Shown here: positions 1 to 6,733 of the stretch, piece by piece
How the letters are laid out: each line of letters starts with the position of its first letter
Numbering within the stretch: position 1 is the first letter of the stretch
NCBI GenBank assembly: GCA_937896205.1
Contig: CALBNA010000011.1
Coordinates: 1 to 9,747 of the forward strand
DNA length: 9,747 nt
Reading direction: 5' to 3'
Origin: an uncultured Campylobacter sp.
GTDB lineage: Bacteria; Campylobacterota; Campylobacteria; Campylobacterales; Campylobacteraceae
Program-made: the position numbers and the translations under genes
The notes under the pieces: generated by a model
The model's database searches: none
Told to the model about the DNA's origin: nothing
Seen by the model: only the letters and a program-made list of their open reading frames with translations

Positions 1-137
1 AGATAAAACCGGACAAAATTTAGGCGCAAAGCACGCAAGCGCAGGGCTTTTAATTTATAAAAAACCATGCGGCGCAAAAACGCGTCAAATTTAACCTTGC
101 AAAGCAAAAGCGTAAATTTGCAGAAGGGAGCTAAATT
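1..137. other. Leader region upstream of uvrC, no firm gene
   Basis: On the + strand one frame is open from base 2 to a TAA at 92-94, giving 30 codons. It could be the tail of a gene that begins outside the window, but I do not recognise the peptide and composition alone does not prove coding. The other two + frames have early stops. The stretch carries four AAATTT copies typical of the gaps in this genome. TATAAA at 56-61 could be a -10 element for uvrC, but it lies inside the open frame and has no supporting context. Confidence 0.4.
123..130 (+). promoter_or_regulatory. Ribosome binding site deciding the TTG start of uvrC
   Basis: GAAGGGAG ends 7 bases before the TTG at 138-140. The in-frame TAA at 132-134 and the absence of an ATG near the conserved N-terminus make this TTG the only sensible start. 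Confidence 0.75.
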
Positions 138-1952
138 TTGCTAATCGACGAGATCCGCTCGCTGCCCGCACAGCCCGGCGTTTATCAGTATTTCGACAAG
201 GCGGGCAAGCTTCTTTACGTCGGCAAGGCTAAAATTTTAAAAAACCGCGTCAAAAGCTACTTTTCGTTTACGCCCGCGCTCGCCCCCTCGCCCAAGCTGG
301 GCCCGCGCATCCACAAAATGATCAGCGAGGCCATACACCTCGAGTATATCGTGACTCCTAGCGAAGCCGATGCGCTGATACTGGAAAACTCCTTCATCAA
401 GCAGCTAAGGCCAAAATACAACATCTTGCTACGCGACGATAAGACCTACCCATACATCTACGTAAATTTGGACGAGGATTACCCGCGCTTTGAGATCACG
501 CGCAAGATCGTCCGAGGCAAAAACGTCAAGTATTTTGGCCCCTATTTTCGCGGCGCGCGTGAGCTTTTAGATGCACTAAGGCTAAGCTTTAAGCTCGTGC
601 AAAGCAAAAGCGCGCTCAAAGCCACGGGTGCCTATCTGCCCTATCAGATAGGTTACTCGGAAGCCCCCCTCATCAGCAAAATTTCGCCAGCAGACTACGC
701 CAAGGTCGTAGAGAGCGCGATCGCAGCGCTAAATAATCCGCTTTCTATGCTGCCAAAGCTCGTAAATTTGATGAACAAATACGCCCAAAACGAAAACTAC
801 GAGCAAGCCGCCCTCGTGCGCGATAAGATCAACGCGATCAAGGATCTAGACGTCAAAATCGAGGTCGATCTAGCTAAGCTTGAGGACTTTGAGGTTTTTG
901 CCGTGGGCGCGGAGCAAAATTTGCTTTGCGCGGTGCGTTTTAGCGTACACGGCGGCAAAATCAGCGGCGTGTATCAAAACATCACAAACGCCAAAATGAG
1001 CTCGCAAGGCGACCTAAACGACGCGTACAAGCAAATCGTTTTAGAGAGCTTTCCAGCTGGCGCGCCCGTCGTGAGCGCTAAAATTTACGCACTAGAAGCA
1101 TTTGAGGATGCAGGCCTCGTGGAGGAGATATTGACCGCTCGCCACGGCCGTAAATTTAGCATCTCCGTGCCTAAAATCGGCGAGAAAAAGCGCATCTGCG
1201 AAATGGCGCTAACAAACGCGCAAGTCTTTATCCAAAAATACCTAAAAACCCACGACGACGCGTTTTTGGACGAGCTAAAGGAGTATTTCGGCCTAGCCTG
1301 CGCGCCGCATGTCATCGAGACCTTTGACAACTCGCATATGTTCGGCGCGGCCGCAGTCGGCGCGATGGTGCGCTTTGAGCACGGCAACTTCGCCAAAGAG
1401 CACTACCGCCACATGCACCTCTCTCACGCAAACGACTACGATCAGATGCGTCAAATGCTTACAGAGCGTGCTTTACGGTTTGACAAACTTAGTCCGCCCG
1501 ATCTCTGGCTAATCGACGGCGGCCAGGCGCTGCTAGACCTCGCCTCGGATATCATCGCTAGCAGCGGCGCAAACGTCGATATACTCGCCATCTCAAAAGA
1601 AAAAATAGACGCCAAAGCCCACCGTGCAAAAGGCGCCGCTAGGGACAAAATTTATGCTCCTGGCGGCGTATTTACGCTACCCGTAGGCGACAGGCGGCTA
1701 CAGTTTTTTCAGCGACTTCGTGACGAGGCGCACAGATTTGCCATCACCTTTCATCAAAAAACCAAGCGCAAGGAGGATCTGGGCGCTAGCAAGCTAGCAG
1801 ACGCGGGCGTATCGGCGGGCAGTATCGCAAAGCTAGTTAAATTTTACGGTAGCTTTGAAGCGATAATGACCGCAACTAGCGAAGAGATCGAAAGGGTCAC
1901 GAATAGGAGCGTAGCGGCCAAGATCGAGCAATTAAAAGAGAGTGAAATTTGA
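138..1952 (+). CDS. uvrC: UvrABC system protein C (excision nuclease subunit)
   Basis: UvrC is the nuclease of nucleotide excision repair; with UvrB it cuts the damaged strand on both sides of the lesion. The 604 residues have the family order. The N-terminal GIY-YIG nuclease spans about 13-100, with GVY 14-16, YVG 27-29, R37 and E83. The UVR segment that binds UvrB is about 206-241. The RNase H-like nuclease has the DNSH motif (D397), LIDGG (D460) and DEAHRFA (H532). A helix-hairpin-helix tail covers about 548-600. The start is TTG at 138: an in-frame stop at 132-134 rules out extension, and GAAGGGAG at 123-130 is a good ribosome binding site. The oddity is at residues 159-178, where the four conserved cysteines of the family are A159, Y166, S174 and L178, although the surrounding YQIG and AP residues are kept. 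The reading frame is intact, so the enzyme is probably functional. Identity is very secure. Confidence 0.98.
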   Translation: MLIDEIRSLPAQPGVYQYFDKAGKLLYVGKAKILKNRVKSYFSFTPALAPSPKLGPRIHKMISEAIHLEYIVTPSEADALILENSFIKQLRPKYNILLRDDKTYPYIYVNLDEDYPRFEITRKIVRGKNVKYFGPYFRGARELLDALRLSFKLVQSKSALKATGAYLPYQIGYSEAPLISKISPADYAKVVESAIAALNNPLSMLPKLVNLMNKYAQNENYEQAALVRDKINAIKDLDVKIEVDLAKLEDFEVFAVGAEQNLLCAVRFSVHGGKISGVYQNITNAKMSSQGDLNDAYKQIVLESFPAGAPVVSAKIYALEAFEDAGLVEEILTARHGRKFSISVPKIGEKKRICEMALTNAQVFIQKYLKTHDDAFLDELKEYFGLACAPHVIETFDNSHMFGAAAVGAMVRFEHGNFAKEHYRHMHLSHANDYDQMRQMLTERALRFDKLSPPDLWLIDGGQALLDLASDIIASSGANVDILAISKEKIDAKAHRAKGAARDKIYAPGGVFTLPVGDRRLQFFQRLRDEAHRFAITFHQKTKRKEDLGASKLADAGVSAGSIAKLVKFYGSFEAIMTATSEEIERVTNRSVAAKIEQLKESEI

Positions 1953-2092
1953 TGAAATTTGGGGCTTATTTTGTAAAATTTGCCCTGAAATTTGAGCTAA
2001 ATTTGACGTATTTGCTTTCGTTAAATTTGGAAGCGTAAATTTTGGCTTGCCGTTTTTGGATAAATTTGGCAGCAGTTATTTGCAAGTCAATC

Positions 2093-2106
2093 CGTCAAAT
2101 TTGACG
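2093..2106. repeat. 14-base perfect palindrome, copy 1
   Basis: CGTCAAATTTGACG is its own reverse complement. An identical copy lies at 2816-2829, on the other side of the Sel1-repeat gene. Shorter relatives ending AAATTTGACG lie at 1999-2008, 2874-2883 and 6819-6828. The function is unknown. Confidence 0.8.
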
Positions 2107-2126
2107 CAAAAAAGCGATCAAATTTG
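2096..2126. terminator. Hairpin between convergent uvrC and the Sel1-repeat gene
   Basis: The arms CAAATTTGACGC (2096-2107) and GCGATCAAATTTG (2114-2126) pair over 12 bases with one bulged A, around a six-A loop. It sits in the convergent gap and could end transcription in both directions. Neither side carries a clear T run, so a terminator role is only a suggestion. Confidence 0.3.
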
Positions 2127-2209
2127 CGCGCTAAACCTAAAATTTACGCGAGCGATTACGTAGCGCAAATTTAAATTCCGCGTCGCCGCCAAGGTCTTCT
2201 TCGGCAAAT

Positions 2210-2803
2210 TTAGCGTTTCGCGGCTTTTTCTATCGCTTCCGCGGCTTCGCAGCCATCTTTCCAGCCGTATATGCACGCCTTTTGCAGATAGTTTTTTGCG
2301 CTAGTTACGTCTTTTTCGCCAAGCATTGCGTTGTAGTAGAGTACGCCCAGATTAAAGCAAGACATACCGTCCTTTGCCTCGCAGGCTTTGCCCCATATTT
2401 CAGCGGCTTTTTGCGCGTCTTTTTTGACGCCGAGCCCTTGTTCGTAAAGCGAGCCTAAATTTGCACAACCCAGCAAATACCCGCTATCGCAGGCTTTTTT
2501 ATAGAGCAAGACGGCCTTTGGTTCGTCCTTTTTAACCCCTTCGCCTTTGCGGTATGCGACGCCCAAATTTACGCACGCGCGCACATACTTCCCGTCGCAA
2601 GCTTTTTTAAACAACGCAAACGCCTTTTCATAGTTTTTGCCCAGGTCGCACTCCTCAAGCTTGACGCCGATGTAGGCAAGCCCTAAGTTATCGCAACTCT
2701 CAAGGTCGCCCGCATCGCAATCTTTTTGCAGCCCGCTTGTATCGCACCCCGCCGCATGTAAAGAAACCGCCGTAAAAACGGCTAAAAATATAAATTTATT
2801 CAT
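2210..2803 (-). CDS. Exported cysteine-rich Sel1-repeat protein (Hcp-like)
   Basis: The 197-residue product begins with a basic residue and a hydrophobic stretch (about 3-16), a signal for export. Sel1-like repeats follow. The last four are strictly 36 residues apart, each with the pattern LGxxYxxGxGVxxD and KAxxxYxKAC. Five C-x7-C pairs (29/37, 69/77, 105/113, 141/149, 177/185) match the disulfide-paired helices of Helicobacter cysteine-rich proteins, so the protein probably folds in the oxidising periplasm or outside the cell. C20 and C52 fall outside the pattern. C20 follows AAG at the end of the signal region and could be a weak lipobox, making this a lipoprotein, though the residue at -3 is Ala rather than Leu. 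I chose the ATG at 2803; a TTG at 2821 adds six residues but would put the start inside a palindrome. The ribosome binding site is weak. The partner and substrate of the protein are unknown; Sel1 repeats usually bind other proteins. Confidence 0.85.
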   Translation of the reverse strand: MNKFIFLAVFTAVSLHAAGCDTSGLQKDCDAGDLESCDNLGLAYIGVKLEECDLGKNYEKAFALFKKACDGKYVRACVNLGVAYRKGEGVKKDEPKAVLLYKKACDSGYLLGCANLGSLYEQGLGVKKDAQKAAEIWGKACEAKDGMSCFNLGVLYYNAMLGEKDVTSAKNYLQKACIYGWKDGCEAAEAIEKAAKR

Positions 2804-2815
2804 CTTGTATTTTAA

Positions 2816-2829
2816 CGTCAAATTTGACG
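2816..2829. repeat. 14-base perfect palindrome, copy 2, before the Sel1-repeat gene
   Basis: This is the same CGTCAAATTTGACG as at 2093-2106. It ends 13 bases upstream of the ATG at 2803, where an operator or leader element would lie. Confidence 0.75.
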
Positions 2830-2921
2830 AGCCGTTTTGTAACTAGCGCAAATTTAAGCCCAAGCAACTGAGCAAATTTGACGAAAGATTACGCCCGTCA
2901 AAAGGCAAATTTGACCTAGAC

Positions 2922-4094
2922 TTACGCCTTTTTGCCTTTTTTCTTGCCTTTGTCACCAGACTCTTCGCCTTTAAACCACCCTTTTATCTTGTCCAAGATT
3001 CCTTCGTCCTCTTCCTTGTCGTAGCTAGCTTTGCCCGACTTGATACCAAAGCTCTCTTGTAGCTGATTTAGTAGCGAGATTTGCTCGCCCGTTAGCTCTT
3101 TTGGCGTCTTTATCGCGATTTGCGCTACAAGCCTACCGTAGCGCTTGGTATTTACGTTTTTTACGCCGAGGCCGTCAAATACGAACTGCTGCTTGTCTTT
3201 TGCGCCGACTGGCAGCTTGAGCTCGGTTGTGCCTTTTAGAGTCGGGATCGTGATCGTCTCGCCCAAAATCGCCTGCGTGAAAAATACCGGAATCTCGATA
3301 TAAACGTCGCTTTCGTGACGCACGAAATGCTCGTCGGCTTCAACCTCGATATGCACGTACAGATCGCCTCTGGCGCCGGTTGAGGAGACGTTGCCCTTTT
3401 CGCTCACGCGCATACGCATGCCGTCGTCGATGCCCTCGGGGATATTTACTTTGACGTTTTGGCGCTCTTCTTTAAAGCCGCTACCGCCGCAATCAGAGCA
3501 TCTATCCTTGACCGTTTCGCCCGTGCCGTTACAGTACGGACACTCCTGCACGAAGCTCATAAAGCCCCTTTGCTGCGATATCCGGCCCCTACCCTCGCAG
3601 TGCGGACATACGTGCGTTTTGCCGTCTTTCGAGCCGCTGCCTTTACATGTCTGGCACGGTTTTTTGATCGTAAATTCTATCTCTTTTTCGGCGCCGAACA
3701 CCGCTTCGTTAAATTTGATCCTAAGAGCTATTTCTAGATCGAGCGGATATTTGTCGCTGCTTCTTTTGCGGCTGCTTGCGCCAGAGCTAAATCCACCGCC
3801 AAAAAACGAGTTAAAGATATCGCCCAAATCAAAATCCGCGCTAAACCCGCTAGAGCTAAAGCCGCCTCTACCCTCAAGCCCTGCCTTGCCGTATCTATCG
3901 TATATCGCGCGCTTTTCCTCGTCGCCTAGCACCTGGTAGGCTTCGTTTACCTTTTTAAAATTTTCTTCCGCCTCTTTGTCGCCTTGATTGCGGTCTGGAT
4001 GGTACTTTAGCGCTAGTTTTCTAAATGCTTTTTTTATGGTTTCAGAGTCGCTATTTTTGCTGATTTCTAAAATTTCGTAGTAGTCTATTTCCAC
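2922..4094 (-). CDS. dnaJ: Chaperone protein DnaJ (Hsp40)
   Basis: DnaJ delivers unfolded proteins to DnaK and stimulates its ATPase in the cytoplasm. The 390 residues show the full type I layout. The J domain is about 4-70, with HPD at 32-34. A Gly/Phe-rich linker spans about 72-105. The zinc domain has four CxxCxGxG motifs with cysteines at 147/150, 163/166, 185/188 and 199/202. The two substrate-binding beta domains run to about 335. After an acidic stretch the protein ends in a lysine- and glycine-rich tail (about 376-390). The start is GTG at 4094, supported by AGGAG at 4100-4104 five bases upstream; the product begins at the usual place for the family. It is divergent from racR, the same arrangement as in C. 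jejuni, and the Sel1-repeat gene lies 118 bases downstream on the same strand. No CIRCE repeat was seen upstream. Confidence 0.98.
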   Translation of the reverse strand: MEIDYYEILEISKNSDSETIKKAFRKLALKYHPDRNQGDKEAEENFKKVNEAYQVLGDEEKRAIYDRYGKAGLEGRGGFSSSGFSADFDLGDIFNSFFGGGFSSGASSRKRSSDKYPLDLEIALRIKFNEAVFGAEKEIEFTIKKPCQTCKGSGSKDGKTHVCPHCEGRGRISQQRGFMSFVQECPYCNGTGETVKDRCSDCGGSGFKEERQNVKVNIPEGIDDGMRMRVSEKGNVSSTGARGDLYVHIEVEADEHFVRHESDVYIEIPVFFTQAILGETITIPTLKGTTELKLPVGAKDKQQFVFDGLGVKNVNTKRYGRLVAQIAIKTPKELTGEQISLLNQLQESFGIKSGKASYDKEEDEGILDKIKGWFKGEESGDKGKKKGKKA

Positions 4095-4099
4095 AAAAT

Positions 4100-4104
4100 C
4101 TCCT
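4100..4104 (-). promoter_or_regulatory. Ribosome binding site deciding the GTG start of dnaJ
   Basis: AGGAG on the minus strand lies five bases before the GTG at 4094-4092. It fixes a start at the conserved N-terminus, where no ATG is available. Confidence 0.8.
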
Positions 4105-4127
4105 AAAATTTTTAAATTTAAAGGGCG

Positions 4128-4135
4128 ATTTTATC
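4128..4135 (-). promoter_or_regulatory. Candidate sigma70 -10 element of dnaJ
   Basis: Read leftward the bases are GATAAAAT, fitting the Campylobacter form gnTAnaAT. Transcription would start about 27 bases before the GTG. Upstream is AT-rich with no -35 box, as is usual in this genus. Confidence 0.5.
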
Positions 4136-4214
4136 TTATTATTTATAAAAATTCAAAGCGGGGGAGAATTTTAAACGAGGATAGTAAATTCGGAAAAAAA
4201 ATTTAACATTTTTT

Positions 4215-4223
4215 GGTTATAAT
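4215..4223 (+). promoter_or_regulatory. Sigma70 promoter (-10) of the racR-racS-recR operon
   Basis: GGTTATAAT contains a perfect TATAAT at 4218-4223, preceded by A and T runs (4192-4214) in place of a -35 box, as is usual in Campylobacter. The start of transcription would fall near 4230, about 25 bases before the racR ATG. Confidence 0.7.
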
Positions 4224-4243
4224 CATTTTCGTTAAATCTATTT

Positions 4244-4249
4244 GAAAGG
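4244..4249 (+). promoter_or_regulatory. Ribosome binding site of racR
   Basis: GAAAGG lies six bases before the ATG at 4256 and fixes that start. Confidence 0.65.
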
Positions 4250-4255
4250 CTTAAA

Positions 4256-4927
4256 ATGATTAATGTTTTAATGATTGAAGACGATCCGGAATTCGCGCAA
4301 ATCCTATCCGAGTACTTGAGCGATTTTAATATAAAAGTAACAAATTTCGAAGATCCTTATTTGGGACTAAGCGCCGGAGTAAAAAATTTCGACCTGCTTA
4401 TCCTAGACCTTACACTACCTGGCATGGACGGCCTTGAGGTGTGCAAAGAGATCCGCAGCAAATACAACATCCCTATCATCATCTCCTCTGCTCGCAGCGA
4501 TATCAGCGACAAGGTCGTGGGCCTGCAGCTAGGCGCGGATGACTATCTACCAAAACCGTACGATCCAAAGGAAATGTACGCGCGCATAATGAGCCTAATC
4601 CGCCGCTACAAAAAGACCAACGAAGTGCAAGAAGAGGTCGTGGATACGCTATTTAGGATAGACGAGCGCAGGCACGAAATCTACTACAACAACGAAAGCC
4701 TAACGCTAACGCCGGCAGAATATGAGATCTTAAGCTACCTTATCAAACAGCACAGCTTTTCAGTATCTCGCGAGCAGCTGGTTTATAACTGCAAGAGCCT
4801 AAAAGACAAGGACTCAAAGAGCCTAGACGTCATCATCGGCAGACTAAGAACCAAGATCGGCGATAGCTCAAAAGCGCCTAAACATATATTTTCGGTACGC
4901 GGAATAGGCTATAAACTCATAGGATGA
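4256..4927 (+). CDS. racR: Two-component response regulator RacR (OmpR family)
   Basis: This is a DNA-binding response regulator of 223 residues. The receiver domain (about 1-118) has the acidic pair D9/D10, the phosphate acceptor D51 in LDLTLPGMDG, S78 and K100. An OmpR-type winged helix follows (about 127-223) and ends in the usual VRGIGYKL. In C. jejuni RacRS is reported to affect chicken colonisation, temperature-dependent growth and fumarate/nitrate respiration at low oxygen; that the role is the same here is inference. The identity rests on strong resemblance of the receiver to C. jejuni RacR and on the neighbours: dnaJ divergent, racS overlapping by 4 bases (ATGA), and recR next. It has its own promoter with TATAAT at 4218-4223. 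Confidence 0.92.
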   Translation: MINVLMIEDDPEFAQILSEYLSDFNIKVTNFEDPYLGLSAGVKNFDLLILDLTLPGMDGLEVCKEIRSKYNIPIIISSARSDISDKVVGLQLGADDYLPKPYDPKEMYARIMSLIRRYKKTNEVQEEVVDTLFRIDERRHEIYYNNESLTLTPAEYEILSYLIKQHSFSVSREQLVYNCKSLKDKDSKSLDVIIGRLRTKIGDSSKAPKHIFSVRGIGYKLIG

Positions 4928-6177
4928 GATACTCCTTAACCACGAAAATTTCGCTAGTTTTCGCGCTGGCGTTTTCGCTTGTTTGCATCTTGTTCTACAC
5001 GTTTGCGAGCATGCAGCTAGATAACGCGTTAGAAAAGATAAAAAACAAGCAGCTAAACGCGATAAACTACCTCATCGCTTCATACGAAAAGTCAAATCCG
5101 CCTAGCGATTTGACTAATTATTTTAGAAATTTCGGACTAACCTACGTCAAAAGCGACAAAACCGTCGCAAACGTCATAAGCACGGGCAAGACGGTCTTTG
5201 CCAAACAAACGCAGCTGGGACTATTTCAGTCGCTGCTTTTTCAGGATAGTTTATATCTGCAGATCAAAAATCCTTCGTTTCAAATTTTACTCGAAAGCGA
5301 CGATACGAAAAACATAAACGACCCGATTTGGGTGGGCTTTATACTCACGACGGCACTTCTTGTATCGCTCTATGTTTCGGTGATGAAGTCTCTTATGCCG
5401 CTTAAAAAACTAAGCTCGGATATCAGGAAATTTGGCGCCGGAAACATGGACGTAAATATCGCCAAACCCGACTCCGACGACGAGATCGCCAAGGTCGCGA
5501 TAGAATTTGACGCCGCAGCTAGCAAGATCAGGGAGCTTTTGCGCTCTAGACAGCTGTTTTTACGCACGATCATGCACGAGCTAAAAACGCCGATCGGCAA
5601 AGGGCGCATAGTCTCTGAAATGGTGCAAAATCCTACGCACAAAACCCGCTTGATAGCGATATTTGAGCGCCTAGATATGCTCATAAATGAGTTTGGCAAG
5701 ATCGAGCAGCTGCTATCCAAAAACTACGCACTAAACTATCAGGAGTCGTACTTTTCAAACATCCTTGACCAGGCGCGCGACATGCTGATGCTCGATAAAT
5801 TTGAAGAAAAAGTAGGCGTAGATATCCGCCGAGATATTTTGCTGCGCGTGGATTTCGGGCTCTTTTCGCTCGCGATCAAAAACCTCATAGATAACGCCCT
5901 AAAATACGCCGACGACAAAAAGGCGCAGGTTATCTGCGACATAGACGGCATAGTCGTGAGAAATCTAGGTCAACCGCTACAAAATCCTATCGAGTACTAC
6001 ATGCAAGCCTTTATCCGCGAAAAGGGCAGCAAAAGCAGCGGCATGGGGCTAGGCCTCTACATCATCGACCACATCTGTCGTATGCACAAATTTAGCCTAA
6101 AATACTCCTACGAAGACGGCTACCACGCATTTAAAATTTGCACCAATCCAAAGGAAAGCGTTGAAAAAAGGGCTTGA
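4924..6177 (+). CDS. racS: Sensor histidine kinase RacS
   Basis: This is an inner-membrane sensor kinase of 417 residues, partner of RacR. The membrane segments are about 8-30 and 136-156, leaving a periplasmic domain of about 105 residues as the presumed sensor. A HAMP-like linker covers about 157-208. The dimerisation helix carries the phosphate-accepting H218 in MHELKTPI. In the ATP-binding domain the N box has N320 and N324 in KNLIDNALKYA, and the G2 box GMGLGLYI is at 373-380. The usual DxGxG of the G1 box is not present; the matching place reads VVRNLGQPL (344-352), giving a short variant. The ATG at 4924 overlaps the racR stop by 4 bases, so translation is probably coupled. The 3' end overlaps recR by 17 bases. 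Confidence 0.92.
   Translation: MRYSLTTKISLVFALAFSLVCILFYTFASMQLDNALEKIKNKQLNAINYLIASYEKSNPPSDLTNYFRNFGLTYVKSDKTVANVISTGKTVFAKQTQLGLFQSLLFQDSLYLQIKNPSFQILLESDDTKNINDPIWVGFILTTALLVSLYVSVMKSLMPLKKLSSDIRKFGAGNMDVNIAKPDSDDEIAKVAIEFDAAASKIRELLRSRQLFLRTIMHELKTPIGKGRIVSEMVQNPTHKTRLIAIFERLDMLINEFGKIEQLLSKNYALNYQESYFSNILDQARDMLMLDKFEEKVGVDIRRDILLRVDFGLFSLAIKNLIDNALKYADDKKAQVICDIDGIVVRNLGQPLQNPIEYYMQAFIREKGSKSSGMGLGLYIIDHICRMHKFSLKYSYEDGYHAFKICTNPKESVEKRA
6151..6156 (+). promoter_or_regulatory. Ribosome binding site deciding the TTG start of recR
   Basis: AAGGAA ends four bases before the TTG at 6161. It lies inside the racS coding end, so recR is read from the racRS transcript. Confidence 0.6.
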
Positions 6178-6733
6178 GAAATTTAACGAGCTCGTAGCGG
6201 CCTTTGAGCGGCTACCGGGCGTTGGCAAAAAGTCCGCCCAGCGCTACGCCTATCACGTCTGCCTAAAGGATAGCTTCGGCGGACTAAAGCTCGCTCAAAG
6301 CATCGAGGACGCCGTGAGATTTACGGGCAAATGCCAAATTTGCGGCGGGCTTAGCGAGGACGAGATTTGCGACATTTGCAGCGACGAGGCGCGAGATAAA
6401 GAGCTGCTGGCCGTCGTAGAAAGCCCAAAAGATATCCTAGTTTTTGAGCAAAGCGCGATCTACCGCGGGCGCTATTTCGTACTCGAGGAGATAACGCCGG
6501 AGCAAACCGAAAAACTACGCGATGTCATCCGCCAAAACGGCGTAACCGAGATTATTTTTGCACTAACGCCCGGGCTTAGCAGCGATGCGGTGATGGTGTT
6601 TATCGAGGATAAGCTAAGCGATTTGGGCGTTAAATTTAGCAAGATAGCCCAAGGCGTACCAACAGGCGTAAATCTCGAGAACATCGATCTTCTATCGCTT
6701 ATGAAAGCGCTTGATAGCAGAACTGAGCTGTAA
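6161..6733 (+). CDS. recR: Recombination mediator protein RecR
   Basis: RecR acts in recombinational repair of gaps, usually with RecO (and RecF) to load RecA. The 190 residues show a helix-hairpin-helix at about 16-34 (RLPGVGKKSA), a zinc finger with C58, C61, C70 and C73, a Toprim domain from about 82 with E87, and a C-terminal GVPTGVNLENIDLLSL stretch (165-180) that replaces the more common GGDLEYxD form but looks like the C. jejuni protein. It is slightly shorter than the roughly 200 residues usual in other bacteria. The start is TTG at 6161, aligned with the C. jejuni N-terminus. The gene overlaps racS by 17 bases and is probably translated from the same message. Confidence 0.97.
   Translation: MKKGLEKFNELVAAFERLPGVGKKSAQRYAYHVCLKDSFGGLKLAQSIEDAVRFTGKCQICGGLSEDEICDICSDEARDKELLAVVESPKDILVFEQSAIYRGRYFVLEEITPEQTEKLRDVIRQNGVTEIIFALTPGLSSDAVMVFIEDKLSDLGVKFSKIAQGVPTGVNLENIDLLSLMKALDSRTEL

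Larger units (their letters stand above)
1953..2209. other. Gap between convergent genes, dense in AAATTT
   Basis: There is no credible gene here. By hand count the 257 bases hold about twelve AAATTT hexamers (the last one reaches into the sel1-type stop codon), many extended as AAATTTG or CAAATTT. A 28-codon frame starting at the ATG that overlaps the uvrC stop (1952-2038) is just a reading of these repeats. The gap also contains the exact palindrome at 2093-2106 and the hairpin at 2096-2126. Because both flanking genes point into the gap, transcription of both must end in it. Confidence 0.7.

Noticed and set aside
612..671. A pair of compensating frameshifts explaining the missing UvrC cysteines
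   Set aside because: The correct frame keeps YQIG, E-A-P and the following helix at the expected spacing, and the other frames in this segment do not restore the cysteine motif.
1085..1396. 103-codon minus-strand frame inside uvrC
   Set aside because: It is antisense to the conserved nuclease region of UvrC and has no recognisable domain.
1952..2038. 28-codon frame starting at the ATG that overlaps the uvrC stop
   Set aside because: It is composed almost wholly of AAATTT repeats read as Lys/Phe and Asn/Leu, with no ribosome binding site of its own beyond uvrC and no resemblance to a known protein.
2804..2821. Upstream TTG start for the Sel1-repeat protein
   Set aside because: It would add six polar and basic residues before a good signal peptide, start inside a palindrome, and has no ribosome binding site.
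3391..3939. 182-codon frame opposite dnaJ
   Set aside because: It lies entirely within the secure dnaJ gene on the other strand, and its proline- and serine-rich product is a mirror of dnaJ codon use.
4095..4255. CIRCE-type heat-shock operator upstream of dnaJ
   Set aside because: No TTAGCACTC-type inverted repeat is present in the divergent region.
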